From an uncultured Polaribacter sp. (GTDB taxonomy: Bacteria > Bacteroidota > Bacteroidia > Flavobacteriales > Flavobacteriaceae), in assembly GCF_947501385.1 (NCBI RefSeq), contig NZ_CANMVP010000028.1, positions 1 through 62,796 of the forward strand: DNA of 62,796 bases. The letters run 5' to 3'. Under the pieces are notes generated by a model. The model was given only the letters and a program-made list of their open reading frames with translations, did no database searches and was not told the DNA's origin. This document shows positions 1 through 8,747 of the stretch, piece after piece; within the stretch, counting starts at the first letter, position 1, and the number at the start of each line of letters is the position of its first letter. A program made the translations under genes and the position numbers.

Positions 1-19
1 AACGTAGGTTTTTTCCTAT

Positions 20-268
20 TTAGATTAACCACAATTTTTGCTTAATCTTAAAATCCCACAAGTTTTGGACTTGATCCGAAGTTGTAGCATTCCAATACAA
101 TTCTGTATCTTCTGTTAAATTATTATTGCTGTCATAGGTAAATTCTGACTTATAACTATTTATCCAAACTGTCCCAGTATTTGTTTCTGTTAAACTAGAC
201 GTTAATTTGGTCTGACTCAAAAGAGAAATGGTAATAAACGTAAAAATAAAAAAAGTAGTTTTTTTCAT
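20..268 (-). CDS. Short exported protein, probably a truncated remnant
   Basis: An 82-residue product if translation starts at the ATG at 268. That start gives a clean signal peptide (MKKTTFFIFTFITISLLSQ); the longer frame to 325 only adds a non-signal leader. The segment YDSNNNLTEDTELYWNAT resembles the repeat unit of long flavobacterial cell-surface proteins that end in a T9SS sorting domain. Here the repeat occurs once and the frame then runs into an unrelated tail and stops. I infer a decayed or truncated surface-protein gene. The function is unknown. Confidence 0.4.
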   Translation of the reverse strand: MKKTTFFIFTFITISLLSQTKLTSSLTETNTGTVWINSYKSEFTYDSNNNLTEDTELYWNATTSDQVQNLWDFKIKQKLWLI

Positions 269-431
269 GATAAATGTTATTTTAAGGTTCGTATCAAAAA
301 TAAAATGTAAGTCGTCAAAAAACAATACCTACAACTAGGTATATTTTGTTGTAAATCAACTTTCAAAAATATTGTGAAACAACATTCTAATATTTACATT
401 TGTAAGCATTTTAATTAAAACAATAGTACTG

Positions 432-1148
432 ATGGGAAGAGCATTTGAGTTTCGAAAAGCAAGAAAAATGAAACGTTGGTCTGCAATGGCAAAAACTTTT
501 ACCAGAATTGGTAAAGATATTGTAATGGCAGTAAAAGAAGGTGGTCCAAACCCTGAATCTAATTCGCGTTTAAGAGCCGTTATACAAAATGCGAAGGCAG
601 CGAACATGCCAAAAGAAAATGTAGAAAGAGCTATTAAAAAAGCAACAGATAAAGATACTGCAAACTATAAAGAAGTACTTTTTGAAGGCTATGCACCTCA
701 CGGTATTGCGATTCTTTTAGAAACCGCAACAGACAATAATAATAGAACCGTTGCCAATGTAAGAGCCGCTTTTAACAAATGCGATGGGAATTTAGGAACT
801 TCTGGATCTGTAGTATTTATGTTTGATCATACCTGTAATTTCACTTTGAAAAAAGAAGATATTACCATGGATATGGAAGAACTAGAACTAGAACTTATAG
901 ATTTTGATGTAGAAGAAATTTTTAATGATGAAGAAGGTGTTATTATTTATGCCCCTTTCGAACAATTTGGTGCGCTACAAACGTATTTTGAAGAAAATAA
1001 TATAGAAATTTTATCTTCTGGTTTTGAAAGAATACCAACTACTACAAATAAGCTTACTGAAGACCAGCAGGCAGATGTTGATAAGCTATTAGAGAAACTA
1101 GAAGAGGATGATGATGTTCAAAATATTTACCATAGTATGGAGCCCTAA
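432..1148 (+). CDS. YebC/PmpR family protein
   Basis: A 238-residue member of the YebC/PmpR family, cytoplasmic proteins described as transcriptional regulators and, more recently, as factors that relieve ribosome stalling. The N-terminal signature MGRAFEFRKARKMKRWSAMA and the following conserved block (KEGGPNPESNSRLRAVIQNA, then KAANMPKENVERAIKKA) are diagnostic. The acidic C-terminus is usual for the family and the length matches. It stands alone and is followed by a strong bidirectional terminator. The family call is secure; the precise cellular role is not deducible here. Confidence 0.93.
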   Translation: MGRAFEFRKARKMKRWSAMAKTFTRIGKDIVMAVKEGGPNPESNSRLRAVIQNAKAANMPKENVERAIKKATDKDTANYKEVLFEGYAPHGIAILLETATDNNNRTVANVRAAFNKCDGNLGTSGSVVFMFDHTCNFTLKKEDITMDMEELELELIDFDVEEIFNDEEGVIIYAPFEQFGALQTYFEENNIEILSSGFERIPTTTNKLTEDQQADVDKLLEKLEEDDDVQNIYHSMEP

Positions 1149-1174
1149 TAATTAGCTATATACTACTAAAAACA

Positions 1175-1204
1175 AAAAGTCGTGATTTAAAAATCACGAC
1201 TTTT
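1175..1204. terminator. Bidirectional intrinsic terminator after yebC
   Basis: A perfect 14-bp inverted repeat (AAAAGTCGTGATTT / AAATCACGACTTTT) with a 2-nt loop. It ends in a T tract and lies 26 bp after the yebC stop codon. Confidence 0.85.
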
Positions 1205-1337
1205 ACTTTTTGAACTTCTAAAAAAACAAATATTCTATCCCCCAATATAATATTTAGTAACGTCATTCAAATGCTCTACAAATTTAGAATATCATTTTTG
1301 TTTTTGCAATTCATCACTACAACAAATCTACTACAAA

Positions 1338-1370
1338 TTGCTTTTTTAAACATAAAATCTACTATATTTG
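1338..1370 (+). promoter_or_regulatory. Bacteroidota-type promoter for the LuxR-like gene
   Basis: A TTG at 1338-1340 and TATATTTG at 1363-1370 fit the TTG-N17-23-TAnnTTTG consensus of Flavobacterium. The spacing is 22 nt and the box ends 26 bp before the ATG at 1397. Confidence 0.5.
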
Positions 1371-1396
1371 TACGATACTATTTTTAACCCCTGAAG

Positions 1397-2665
1397 ATGA
1401 GCCAACTAAAAAAACCATTTCTACTATTATTTTTCGGTCTGTATCTATTTCCTTTTCTTACAAAAGCGCAAGATATCATTATAAAAAACGGAAGCGACTG
1501 GCATTATTATGACGCTGGGTATCTAAATGAAGACTGGATGCTCTTAAATAATTTTTCTGATTGGAAAATAGGCGCTTCTCCGATTGGGTATGGAGATTCA
1601 AAAGTTACTACCGAAATTGGATTTGGTGGCAACACAGAAAAGAAACACATTACAAAATATTTTAAAAAAAGAATTCAACTTAACAGAGAAAAGTACTCTG
1701 CTTATGAGTTTAAAATTTTAAAAGACGATGGAATCGTTTTATATATAAATGGAAAAGAAATATTTAGAGACAACATGCCAAATATTGCCATTACAGGAAA
1801 AACACTCGCTACAGAGGTGATGTCGGGCAATGAAGAAAATGAATTTTCATCGTTTATTTTTGATAATACTATTATTTCAAAAAACGAAATTGTAATCAGT
1901 ATTTCCGTTCATCAAGCGTACGAATCTTCTAGTGATTGTGTTTTAGACTTAGAACTTTTAGGACATGATAATCCTGAGATTCTGGCTGTTTTAGTGGACA
2001 GTAAAAATAAATTGAATTCAGATTTGCTGAATAAAATTGAAAATCTGAATTCGAAGTTTGAATATGAGAAAGTGGTTCTTCATAATGATGATTTAAATGG
2101 ACAAAATTATAATTTAAAAACCACCTTATATATAATTAGTGTACTGGTGATTCTATTTACTATTGGCTGTATTACCGTAATATCAGAATTAAGAAAAAAA
2201 CTTAAAAAGTCTGACAAATGGAACCAAAATATTTCTGATGAGATTATTCAAAAAGAAAAAGAGATGATAACTTTAGCCACCAACCTATTACACAACAAGC
2301 AGTACTTTAAAGAAATTAAGGCAGATTTGAAAGGAATAAAAACGGAAGATGCTACTACAGTAAAAAGCATTTTAAAATTAATTGATACTATTTTAGACCG
2401 AGACGATGATTGGGAAACACTCAAAAAACATTTTAATGCTGTTAATAGTGGCTTTTATGAAAGGCTAATAAGATTACATCCAAGTTTATCTGAAACCGAA
2501 TTAAGACATTGTATCTTTATAAAACTACATTTGCATACGAAAGAAATTGCAAGAATACTGCTAATAGACCCAAGATCTGTTCAAACGGTGCGATATCGTA
2601 TTAAGAAAAAAATGAATTTGAGTGAAGAAGAAACGGTAAGAAATTACTTGCTTAACCTTGAATAA
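1397..2665 (+). CDS. Membrane-anchored LuxR-type HTH regulator with an exported sensor domain
   Basis: A 422-residue protein. It has an N-terminal signal peptide (about 1-24), then an extracytoplasmic beta-rich region (about 25-200) containing KILKDDGIVLYINGKEIFRD, a pattern seen in carbohydrate-binding-like sandwiches. A coiled stretch precedes one membrane helix at about 244-262 (LYIISVLVILFTIGCITVI). A cytoplasmic coiled coil and a C-terminal LuxR/GerE-like helix-turn-helix follow (about 360-415: LSETELRHCIFIKLHLHTKE, then IARILLIDPRSVQTVRYRIK). This is a common Bacteroidota one-component architecture that reads an envelope signal directly into transcription. The gene is flanked by its own promoter and terminator. 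Ligand and targets are unknown. Confidence 0.75.
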   Translation: MSQLKKPFLLLFFGLYLFPFLTKAQDIIIKNGSDWHYYDAGYLNEDWMLLNNFSDWKIGASPIGYGDSKVTTEIGFGGNTEKKHITKYFKKRIQLNREKYSAYEFKILKDDGIVLYINGKEIFRDNMPNIAITGKTLATEVMSGNEENEFSSFIFDNTIISKNEIVISISVHQAYESSSDCVLDLELLGHDNPEILAVLVDSKNKLNSDLLNKIENLNSKFEYEKVVLHNDDLNGQNYNLKTTLYIISVLVILFTIGCITVISELRKKLKKSDKWNQNISDEIIQKEKEMITLATNLLHNKQYFKEIKADLKGIKTEDATTVKSILKLIDTILDRDDDWETLKKHFNAVNSGFYERLIRLHPSLSETELRHCIFIKLHLHTKEIARILLIDPRSVQTVRYRIKKKMNLSEEETVRNYLLNLE

Positions 2666-2671
2666 AACAAT

Positions 2672-2703
2672 AAATCAACCCGCTCAATTGAGCGGGTTGA
2701 TTT
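2672..2703. terminator. Bidirectional intrinsic terminator
   Basis: A perfect 16-bp inverted repeat, AAATCAACCCGCTCAA / TTGAGCGGGTTGATTT, with no spacer. It sits between the convergent ends of the LuxR-like gene and the vWA gene and can serve both. Confidence 0.85.
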
Positions 2704-2705
2704 AT

Positions 2706-4787
2706 TTAGATCTCGTTCGAATAACTTTTTACCAATCTTATAAATTCTGCTCTGTAACCTTGCTTGTCTTCTCCTCTGCCTTTTTGTGCAAGCTGCAATA
2801 CATCATTTAAATTTGTACTATTATAATATTTAGATTTTCTTAATTGCATTCCAAACAGTGCCACTGCAGAAGCAAAGTGCATATCGTTAGAAATCGCTGT
2901 GATTTCATCTTTTTGAATATGAATTATTTCTATACTTTTACTTTCTGAAGGTTTTTTATACCTAAATTTTACAGTAAATAATTCCTCGGAATTGTTCGTA
3001 GTATTTTTTGTGTATTTTAATTTTGGTATTTTCTTTAAATAATCATTTTCAACACCCACAGGAATTATTTCATACAAAGCAGTAACCTTGTGTCCTGAAC
3101 CCAATTCCCCAGCATCTTTTGTGTCGTCTATAAAATCTTCATCATTTAGCAACCTGTTTTCATAACCAATTAAACGATATGCTTGCACTTTGTTAGGGTT
3201 GAATTCTACCTGAATCTTAACATCTTTGGCAATGGTATACAAAGTGCCACCAAATTCTTCTCCAAAAACCTTTTGTGCTTCTTGCATGGTATCTATGTAT
3301 GCATGATTCCCGTTTCCTTTATCTGCTAGAATTTCTAATTTTTCATCTTTATAATTGCCATAACCAAATCCTAAAACCGATAAGAAAATGCCAGATTTTC
3401 TTTTTTCAACAATTAGTTTTTCCATTTGACGATTACTTGAAGCACCCACATTAAAATCTCCATCTGTTGCTAAAATAACTCGGTTATTTCCATTCTTTTT
3501 AAAATTTTTCTCAGCCAATTTGTACGCCAATTCTATTCCTTCTCCACCAGCTGTAGAACCTCCAGATTGTAAATGATCTAATGCAGCTATAATCTTTTCT
3601 TTTTGATTGCCAGACGTTGGTTTTAAAACCACACCCGCTGCACCTGCATATACCACAATAGAAACTTTATCTTTTTTTCTAAGTTGATTTACCAATAATT
3701 TAAAAGCAGCTTTTAGTAAAGGCAATTTATTTGCGTTTCCCATAGAACCAGAAACATCTATTAAAAAAGTAAGATTAGAAGCGGGTAAATTTTCTTGCTC
3801 ATATTTTTTTCCTTGCAAACCGATTCTTACTAATTTTGTATCTTGATTCCAAGGAGTTTTTACAACTTCTGTATGAATCGAAAAAGGATGTTTATCTGTG
3901 GGTTGCGCATATGCATAATCGAAATAATTTACCATTTCTTCGATTTTAACGGCATCCAAAGGTATTTTTTGTCCGTTGTTAATCATTCTTCTAATATTGC
4001 TATAAGAAGCCTTATCAACATCAATAGAAAAAGTAGACAAGGGCGCTAAGTGTGCTCTTTCAAAATTATTTTCATGAATTTGAGCATAGCTTTCATCATT
4101 TTCAATTTTATAGTTTCCTTTTTTTGTGCGAATTACAATACACCCATTTCTTGCAGCATACCCGAATAATTTTTCTGCTTTTTTAGGTTTGTATATATTT
4201 ACTTTTTCAATGTCCTTAGGGTTTATATTCTGAATTAAAGAATTGTAATTATTTTGGACGGGAATACCATCTACAATGTATAAAGGTTGGTCTTTATTCT
4301 TTGTTGATTTAATTTCTTTAGTAGAAATAGTATTATTTGAAATATTTACACCAGAGACTTTACCTTGTAAAGCTTTTGTAATTTTATTGTGCGCTGGATT
4401 TGATTTTCTACTTTCTGCTTTGATATAAGAAACAGCACCTGTAATTGATTGTTTCCTTTGTGTTCCATAACCAACAATAACAATTTCATCTAAAACTGAA
4501 GCATCGGCTTTCAGTTCAACATTAATTATTGAAGATTTTGCAACCGTTTTATAAGCTTTTTTAAAGCCTAAATACGTAAAAACTAAGGTGTCTCCTATTT
4601 TGGCTTTTATAACGTAATTCCCATCAAAATTAGTTTCCGTACCATTTGTAGTCCCTTTTATCAAAACAGAAACTCCAGGTAAACCTTGATTATTTTCATC
4701 AGTAACAATTCCGGTAATTTCTTTTTGTTGTGCTTGTATAATTGATATTCCAAATATCAAAATAACGAAAAATAGCTGTTTTATCAT
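2706..4787 (-). CDS. vWA-domain lipid/outer-envelope protein with CarboxypepD_reg and TonB-plug segments
   Basis: The start at 4787 gives 693 residues with a signal peptide (MIKQLFFVILIFGISIIQAQ); the open frame extends 11 codons further without a signal. Order of parts: a carboxypeptidase-regulatory-like domain (ITGIVTDENNQGLPGVSVLI), then a SusC-like hinge (VLDEIVIVGYGTQRKQSITG) and a plug-like stretch (PLYIVDGIPVQ, GCIVIRTKKGNY). It then switches to a YfbK-type von Willebrand A domain with an intact MIDAS motif (LTFLIDVSGSMG) and a C-terminal DUF3520-like region. No TonB-receptor barrel follows the plug. The known family is vWA proteins with a carboxypeptidase-regulatory N-terminus; the role is probably envelope protein-protein interaction. 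Confidence 0.78.
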   Translation of the reverse strand: MIKQLFFVILIFGISIIQAQQKEITGIVTDENNQGLPGVSVLIKGTTNGTETNFDGNYVIKAKIGDTLVFTYLGFKKAYKTVAKSSIINVELKADASVLDEIVIVGYGTQRKQSITGAVSYIKAESRKSNPAHNKITKALQGKVSGVNISNNTISTKEIKSTKNKDQPLYIVDGIPVQNNYNSLIQNINPKDIEKVNIYKPKKAEKLFGYAARNGCIVIRTKKGNYKIENDESYAQIHENNFERAHLAPLSTFSIDVDKASYSNIRRMINNGQKIPLDAVKIEEMVNYFDYAYAQPTDKHPFSIHTEVVKTPWNQDTKLVRIGLQGKKYEQENLPASNLTFLIDVSGSMGNANKLPLLKAAFKLLVNQLRKKDKVSIVVYAGAAGVVLKPTSGNQKEKIIAALDHLQSGGSTAGGEGIELAYKLAEKNFKKNGNNRVILATDGDFNVGASSNRQMEKLIVEKRKSGIFLSVLGFGYGNYKDEKLEILADKGNGNHAYIDTMQEAQKVFGEEFGGTLYTIAKDVKIQVEFNPNKVQAYRLIGYENRLLNDEDFIDDTKDAGELGSGHKVTALYEIIPVGVENDYLKKIPKLKYTKNTTNNSEELFTVKFRYKKPSESKSIEIIHIQKDEITAISNDMHFASAVALFGMQLRKSKYYNSTNLNDVLQLAQKGRGEDKQGYRAEFIRLVKSYSNEI

Positions 4788-4882
4788 TGCTGTAGTTTTA
4801 AAGTTTCTATAAAAATACATTTGAAATGTTTTTTATAAAACTACCAATGAGTAAAAAGACCTAAAATTGAAGTAAACGAACT

Positions 4883-6058
4883 TTATGAGTTAGTCTGTAT
4901 TTTTTGAAGTGTTTTCTTTCGCTGCACTTTTCCTGTCTCTGTTTCTACAAAAGCATCTATAAAGTAAATTTCTTTCGGAATTTCATATTTAGAAAGTGTT
5001 TGTAGGTTTTTGATTTTTTCGATAAACGAACTCTGAAATTCTGAGACTTTAAAACTTTGATACTCTATCACCAATACCAACTTTTCTCCTAATTTTTCAT
5101 CCCAAATTCCTGCAACAAAAAAACGTTGTGCTATGATGTCAGCTAATTTTTCTTCTATTTTTTCTGGATGTAATTTAATGCCGCCAGAGTTAATTACATT
5201 GTCAAAACGACCTAACCATTCAAATTGCTTATCTGAAATTAAGTTGACCACATCGTTTGTAAAAATAACTTCGTCAGAAACTTTTGTATTTTTTATGACT
5301 AAACAATTTCTTTCGTCTTTGTAAATGGTTGTGTTTGGTAGTGTTTGATAATAACCTCTCGGCTCCGCTCGAGGAGACATCTGTCTCTCAGCTTTACCAT
5401 CTATATAAATGTTATTTTCTTCTTCAGATAAAGATTGCTTCTCCCGAGGATTCGGGACTCGCAATGACGAAAATTGATTCAACTTTTTAACCGCGATATG
5501 TGTTATGGTTTCGGTCATTCCGTAAGTTGCATAAACTTCGGTCGTAATGGTTTGTAATTTTTCTTGAAGATTGGTCGAAACAACTCCTCCACCAACAATT
5601 AGTTTTTTAATTTGATGTAGTTTTTCTATTGAATTTTCTACTTGCAAAGGTACCATCGCAGAAAAATCGTAGCATTTAAAAATATTTTTTAAAGGAATGG
5701 AGTTAGAAGTTATAATATCTATATTCCAGCCTAAAGTGAATGCTCTTATCAGCATCATTTTACCAGCAATATAGGCAACAGGCAAACAAAGTAGCGCTGT
5801 TGTATTTTCTTTTAAATTGAAAAAATCTCCAGTAGCCAAAGCAGAATTCACCATGTGTTTTTTTTGCAACTGAATTGTTTTAGGATTTCCTGTAGAGCCT
5901 GAAGTTTTTACCAAAATAAAATCTTCAGAAGAAAACCAATTTTCTAAAAAAAGATGAATTTCTTCAGAAAAATCATGCGCAAATATTAACATTTCATCAA
6001 CAGAAGTAAATGAATGATTATTTATTTTAAAATCTTTATGAAAATTATTCTGTACCAA
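4883..6058 (-). CDS. menE: o-Succinylbenzoate-CoA ligase (menaquinone synthesis) with in-frame repeat insertion
   Basis: A 391-residue AMP-forming acyl-CoA ligase that would activate o-succinylbenzoate in menaquinone synthesis. The P-loop-like motif TSGSTGNPKTIQL lies at about 52-64, YGMTETITHIAV near 180, and the hinge/C-terminal block WLGRFDNVINSGGIKLHPEK follows. menC and menA lie in the same minus-strand block, supporting MenE over other ligases. Residues about 196-234 are unusual: they are encoded by two palindromic intergenic-type repeats (5432-5470 and 5355-5380) read through in frame, in a region that is normally a short loop. The start overlaps the upstream CPBP gene by 14 nt, implying translational coupling. 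Whether the insertion is tolerated is not visible. Confidence 0.85.
   Translation of the reverse strand: MVQNNFHKDFKINNHSFTSVDEMLIFAHDFSEEIHLFLENWFSSEDFILVKTSGSTGNPKTIQLQKKHMVNSALATGDFFNLKENTTALLCLPVAYIAGKMMLIRAFTLGWNIDIITSNSIPLKNIFKCYDFSAMVPLQVENSIEKLHQIKKLIVGGGVVSTNLQEKLQTITTEVYATYGMTETITHIAVKKLNQFSSLRVPNPREKQSLSEEENNIYIDGKAERQMSPRAEPRGYYQTLPNTTIYKDERNCLVIKNTKVSDEVIFTNDVVNLISDKQFEWLGRFDNVINSGGIKLHPEKIEEKLADIIAQRFFVAGIWDEKLGEKLVLVIEYQSFKVSEFQSSFIEKIKNLQTLSKYEIPKEIYFIDAFVETETGKVQRKKTLQKIQTNS
5355..5380 (-). repeat. Palindromic intergenic repeat inside menE
   Basis: On the minus strand this reads ATGTCTCCTCGAGCGGAGCC followed by GAGAGG. Almost the same element occurs in the hemB-hemC gap (58195-58245), with a partial copy at 7110-7123. 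Here it is translated in frame as part of MenE. Confidence 0.75.
5432..5470 (-). repeat. Second interspersed repeat inside menE (TCATTGCGAG type)
   Basis: The minus strand begins TCGTCATTGCGAGTCCCGAA and runs into TCCTCGGGAGAAGCAATCT. This is the widespread Bacteroidota intergenic element of the 'TCATTGCGAG...GAAGCAATCT' type. It contains the small palindrome CCCGAATCCTCGGG and is translated within MenE. Confidence 0.65.
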
Positions 6059-7022
6059 TATCTTCTAAAATTCTATAGTTTTCTTTCAAATTAACGGGTG
6101 CTACAATTTTACCAGTTAGTTTTTCTTTCCAATTTTTCCAACCGTATTTTTTAGAAAAAATAACCAGCATTATAGGATATAAAACAAAAACTGGCAAAAA
6201 CATCTCCCAAGTTACGGAAGGCTCTGACATGTCTATATACAAAGCATCTGTTTGAAAAACAGTCCAATCTGTAGTGATAAAAAATGCCGCTACAATATTG
6301 TTAATAGCATGCAAACCTAAGGCAATTTCTGTGCCTTCATCCATCAGCGTTACAATGCCATAGAACAACCCTGTACCAATATAAAAAACCATCGTTATCT
6401 GACCTAATTTTGCAACCTCAGGATTTGCACCATGTAACAAACCAAAAACTACAGAGGTTATCAATAAAGGCACCCATCTGTTTTTTGCTAAAATTCCAAT
6501 TCCTTGCATAAAATACCCTCTAAACAATAACTCTTCGAAACTGGTTTGAAATGGTATAAACAGAAATGAAATAGCTACCAAAATAAAAAAAGGTGTTGCA
6601 TTAAAATTCCAGACAAAGTTTTCTGGAGAAATTAATAGTGCTATAGATGAAAAAACCAAAGCAATGATTCCCCAAACAAAAAAACCGTAAAAAAAACGTT
6701 TCCAATCTATTTTAACTCTGCTTGTCACTAAAGAAGTAATGGTTCTTCTGTGGATATATTTTACGCCAATAAAAAGAAAAATTAAACCCACAAAAAATGT
6801 AAAAACTATTAAAAAGAGTAGGAAATTTTTATCTAAACCCGCAGTCATAAAACTGTTTTCCATAAATTTAAGAAACTCGTTGGTGTCTTTAGATTTTGCT
6901 GCACCAGCCATCACTAAAGGAATAATTCCTAAAACTTGCCATCCAAAGAAAACGAGCATAATAGTTAGCACCCAATGATACCATTCGTTTTTACCTTTGT
7001 ATGCTTGTTGAATAAAATTCAT
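6045..7022 (-). CDS. CPBP family intramembrane metalloprotease (CAAX/Abi-like)
   Basis: A 325-residue polytopic membrane protein with about eight hydrophobic segments. The CPBP/Abi motifs are visible: EELLFRGYFMQG with the paired glutamates, FGLLHGANPEV supplying a histidine, and a third conserved block near HAINNIVAAFFI. These residues form the metal-dependent active site in the Rce1/CAAX protease family. The substrate is unknown. It lies between menC and menE, overlaps menE by 14 nt, and is probably co-transcribed, a neighbourhood seen in many Flavobacteriaceae with no known link to quinone synthesis. Confidence 0.88.
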   Translation of the reverse strand: MNFIQQAYKGKNEWYHWVLTIMLVFFGWQVLGIIPLVMAGAAKSKDTNEFLKFMENSFMTAGLDKNFLLFLIVFTFFVGLIFLFIGVKYIHRRTITSLVTSRVKIDWKRFFYGFFVWGIIALVFSSIALLISPENFVWNFNATPFFILVAISFLFIPFQTSFEELLFRGYFMQGIGILAKNRWVPLLITSVVFGLLHGANPEVAKLGQITMVFYIGTGLFYGIVTLMDEGTEIALGLHAINNIVAAFFITTDWTVFQTDALYIDMSEPSVTWEMFLPVFVLYPIMLVIFSKKYGWKNWKEKLTGKIVAPVNLKENYRILEDIGTE

Positions 7023-7109
7023 GTTTTTAAATTTATAATTGTCTTTGTAATAACTCCTCTAGAACTTCGTTTTTTACTTTCCATCAAGTTATAATTTGAT
7101 TTTAGTAAT

Positions 7110-7123
7110 GCTCGAGGAGACAT
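7110..7123 (-). repeat. Partial copy of the GCTCGAGGAGACAT repeat
   Basis: GCTCGAGGAGACAT matches one arm of the element in menE and in the hemB-hemC gap. It overlaps the last base of the menC frame's downstream side, in the menC-CPBP gap. Confidence 0.5.
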
Positions 7124-8164
7124 TTAAATTATTTCAGCATCCCATCTTTTGGAATTGTTATATTGTAAAGTTCCGTTTTTAACTTCTAACGGACTTTTAA
7201 AATTATTGGTAAATAAACCTCCTGTTCCCAATCCTTGGGGCAATTTATTCTCTAAAGTATACGTAAATTGTGCAATTGCATTTAAGCCAATATTGCTTTC
7301 TAAAGCAGAAGTAATCCACCAATCTATGTGGTTGTTTTCTGCGAATTTTATCCATTCTTTACTTCCACTAAAACCACCAACTAAACTTGGTTTCAGAATA
7401 ATAAATTGTGGTTTTACCGTTTCAATTATACGCTTTTTTTCTTCGGAAGTAAAAACACCAATCAATTCTTCATCTAAAGCAATTGGCAATGGTGTTTTTT
7501 CGCACAAAGAAGCCATTTCTTGCAACTGACCTTGTTTTATAGGTTGTTCTATAGAATGAATTTCTAATTGTGATAATTGCTCTAATTTCTCTAATGCTTC
7601 ATTTGGACTGAATGCACCATTTCCATCTACTCTTAATGCTATTTCTTTTGCTGAAAATTCCTTGCGAATCGATTTTAACAAATCTATTTCTGCATCAAAA
7701 TTAATGGCGCCAATTTTCATTTTAATACAAGAAAATCCTGTTTTTAGTTTTTCTTGAATCTGAGTTTTCATAAATTTCTTGTCTCCCATCCAAACCAAAC
7801 CATTTATGGGTATTCCTTGTTTTCCTTGTGTAAATTCCGATGGAAATAAGTCGAACTTATGTTTACTTTTTAATGATAAAAAAGCTTGCTCTAGCCCAAA
7901 TTGAATTGACGGGAAGTCAATGACTTCAGATAATAATTTTTCTAAACCTTCATTTATATGCGCACAAACCCATTTTAATTTTTCTTCATATTGAGGAACA
8001 TCGTCAACACTTAAACCTCTAAACAAACCTGTTTCTCCAATTCCTTGTTTACCCTCTTTTTCTAGAATGATAAACCATGTTTCTTTGGTTCTTAAAATTC
8101 CGCGAGAAGTTCCACTTGGATTTTTAAAATTAAGAATGTATTTTTTATAGCTTGCTTTTATCAA
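7124..8164 (-). CDS. menC: o-Succinylbenzoate synthase
   Basis: A 346-residue member of the enolase superfamily (muconate-lactonizing/OSBS subgroup). It dehydrates SHCHC to o-succinylbenzoate, the substrate of MenE. The catalytic KxK pair is in GFSCIKMKIGAINFD. Metal ligands are in ALRVDGNGAFS, SIEQPIKQGQ and PIALDEELIG, and the C-terminal lysine is in FIILKPSLVGGFSG. The length is normal. It is 7 bp downstream of the SRPBCC gene, with menA further upstream on the same strand and menE downstream, so the block looks like a partial men operon. The remaining men genes are outside the window. Confidence 0.92.
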   Translation of the reverse strand: MIKASYKKYILNFKNPSGTSRGILRTKETWFIILEKEGKQGIGETGLFRGLSVDDVPQYEEKLKWVCAHINEGLEKLLSEVIDFPSIQFGLEQAFLSLKSKHKFDLFPSEFTQGKQGIPINGLVWMGDKKFMKTQIQEKLKTGFSCIKMKIGAINFDAEIDLLKSIRKEFSAKEIALRVDGNGAFSPNEALEKLEQLSQLEIHSIEQPIKQGQLQEMASLCEKTPLPIALDEELIGVFTSEEKKRIIETVKPQFIILKPSLVGGFSGSKEWIKFAENNHIDWWITSALESNIGLNAIAQFTYTLENKLPQGLGTGGLFTNNFKSPLEVKNGTLQYNNSKRWDAEII

Positions 8165-8171
8165 AATAAAA

Positions 8172-8687
8172 TTATTTGCTCTCTAAAAATATTTTAAAAT
8201 TATTTAAATACGATTGATCTTGTGCTTTAAAAGTACCTTTAAAATACGGAAAAACACAAGCCATGATAAAAGATTCACTTTGGCAACTCGCATGTAAGAT
8301 AATAGTGGTAATTCCGTTTTCTTCAGAAAAAAGATAATCGTCTTTTTTTAACATATTTTCAGCATCATAAAATAACGTAACTTTTTCATTAGCCACATAA
8401 GCCATAATTTTCTCTGTCATTGTTATTTCTTGACCTTGATTCAGAACCACCAAACGATACACACTTCCTGTAATTCCAGGATTTTTATTGATTGTCTTAA
8501 CAGACTTTACCTCAGGAATCCAGTTTTTAACGCTGTCTATTTTTGTGAAGGTATTAAAAACCTCACTAATCGGTTTTTCAATAGAAACTTGAGCCGTATA
8601 ATTGGTTTCTTTCACAACCAAACCCGTCATAAAAAAAGCTAAAATTACAAGGGAAATTACTATTAAAATTATTTTTATTATTTTCAT
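8172..8687 (-). CDS. SRPBCC-domain protein with N-terminal membrane anchor
   Basis: A 171-residue protein with one N-terminal hydrophobic helix (IIKIILIVISLVILAFFMTG), followed by a START/polyketide-cyclase-like fold region. Typical SRPBCC features are TAQVSIEKPISEVFNTFTKI at the start of the domain and a C-terminal amphipathic helix. It probably binds a hydrophobic ligand at the membrane, but no ligand is known. It sits 7 bp before menC and 60 bp after menA, so it may share the men transcript. The fold assignment rests on pattern only. Confidence 0.7.
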   Translation of the reverse strand: MKIIKIILIVISLVILAFFMTGLVVKETNYTAQVSIEKPISEVFNTFTKIDSVKNWIPEVKSVKTINKNPGITGSVYRLVVLNQGQEITMTEKIMAYVANEKVTLFYDAENMLKKDDYLFSEENGITTIILHASCQSESFIMACVFPYFKGTFKAQDQSYLNNFKIFLESK

Positions 8688-8747
8688 AAATTAAATTTTG
8701 TCACAAACTCACTCATAAGGTAATGGTGATTTATGATTGCTGTTTTA

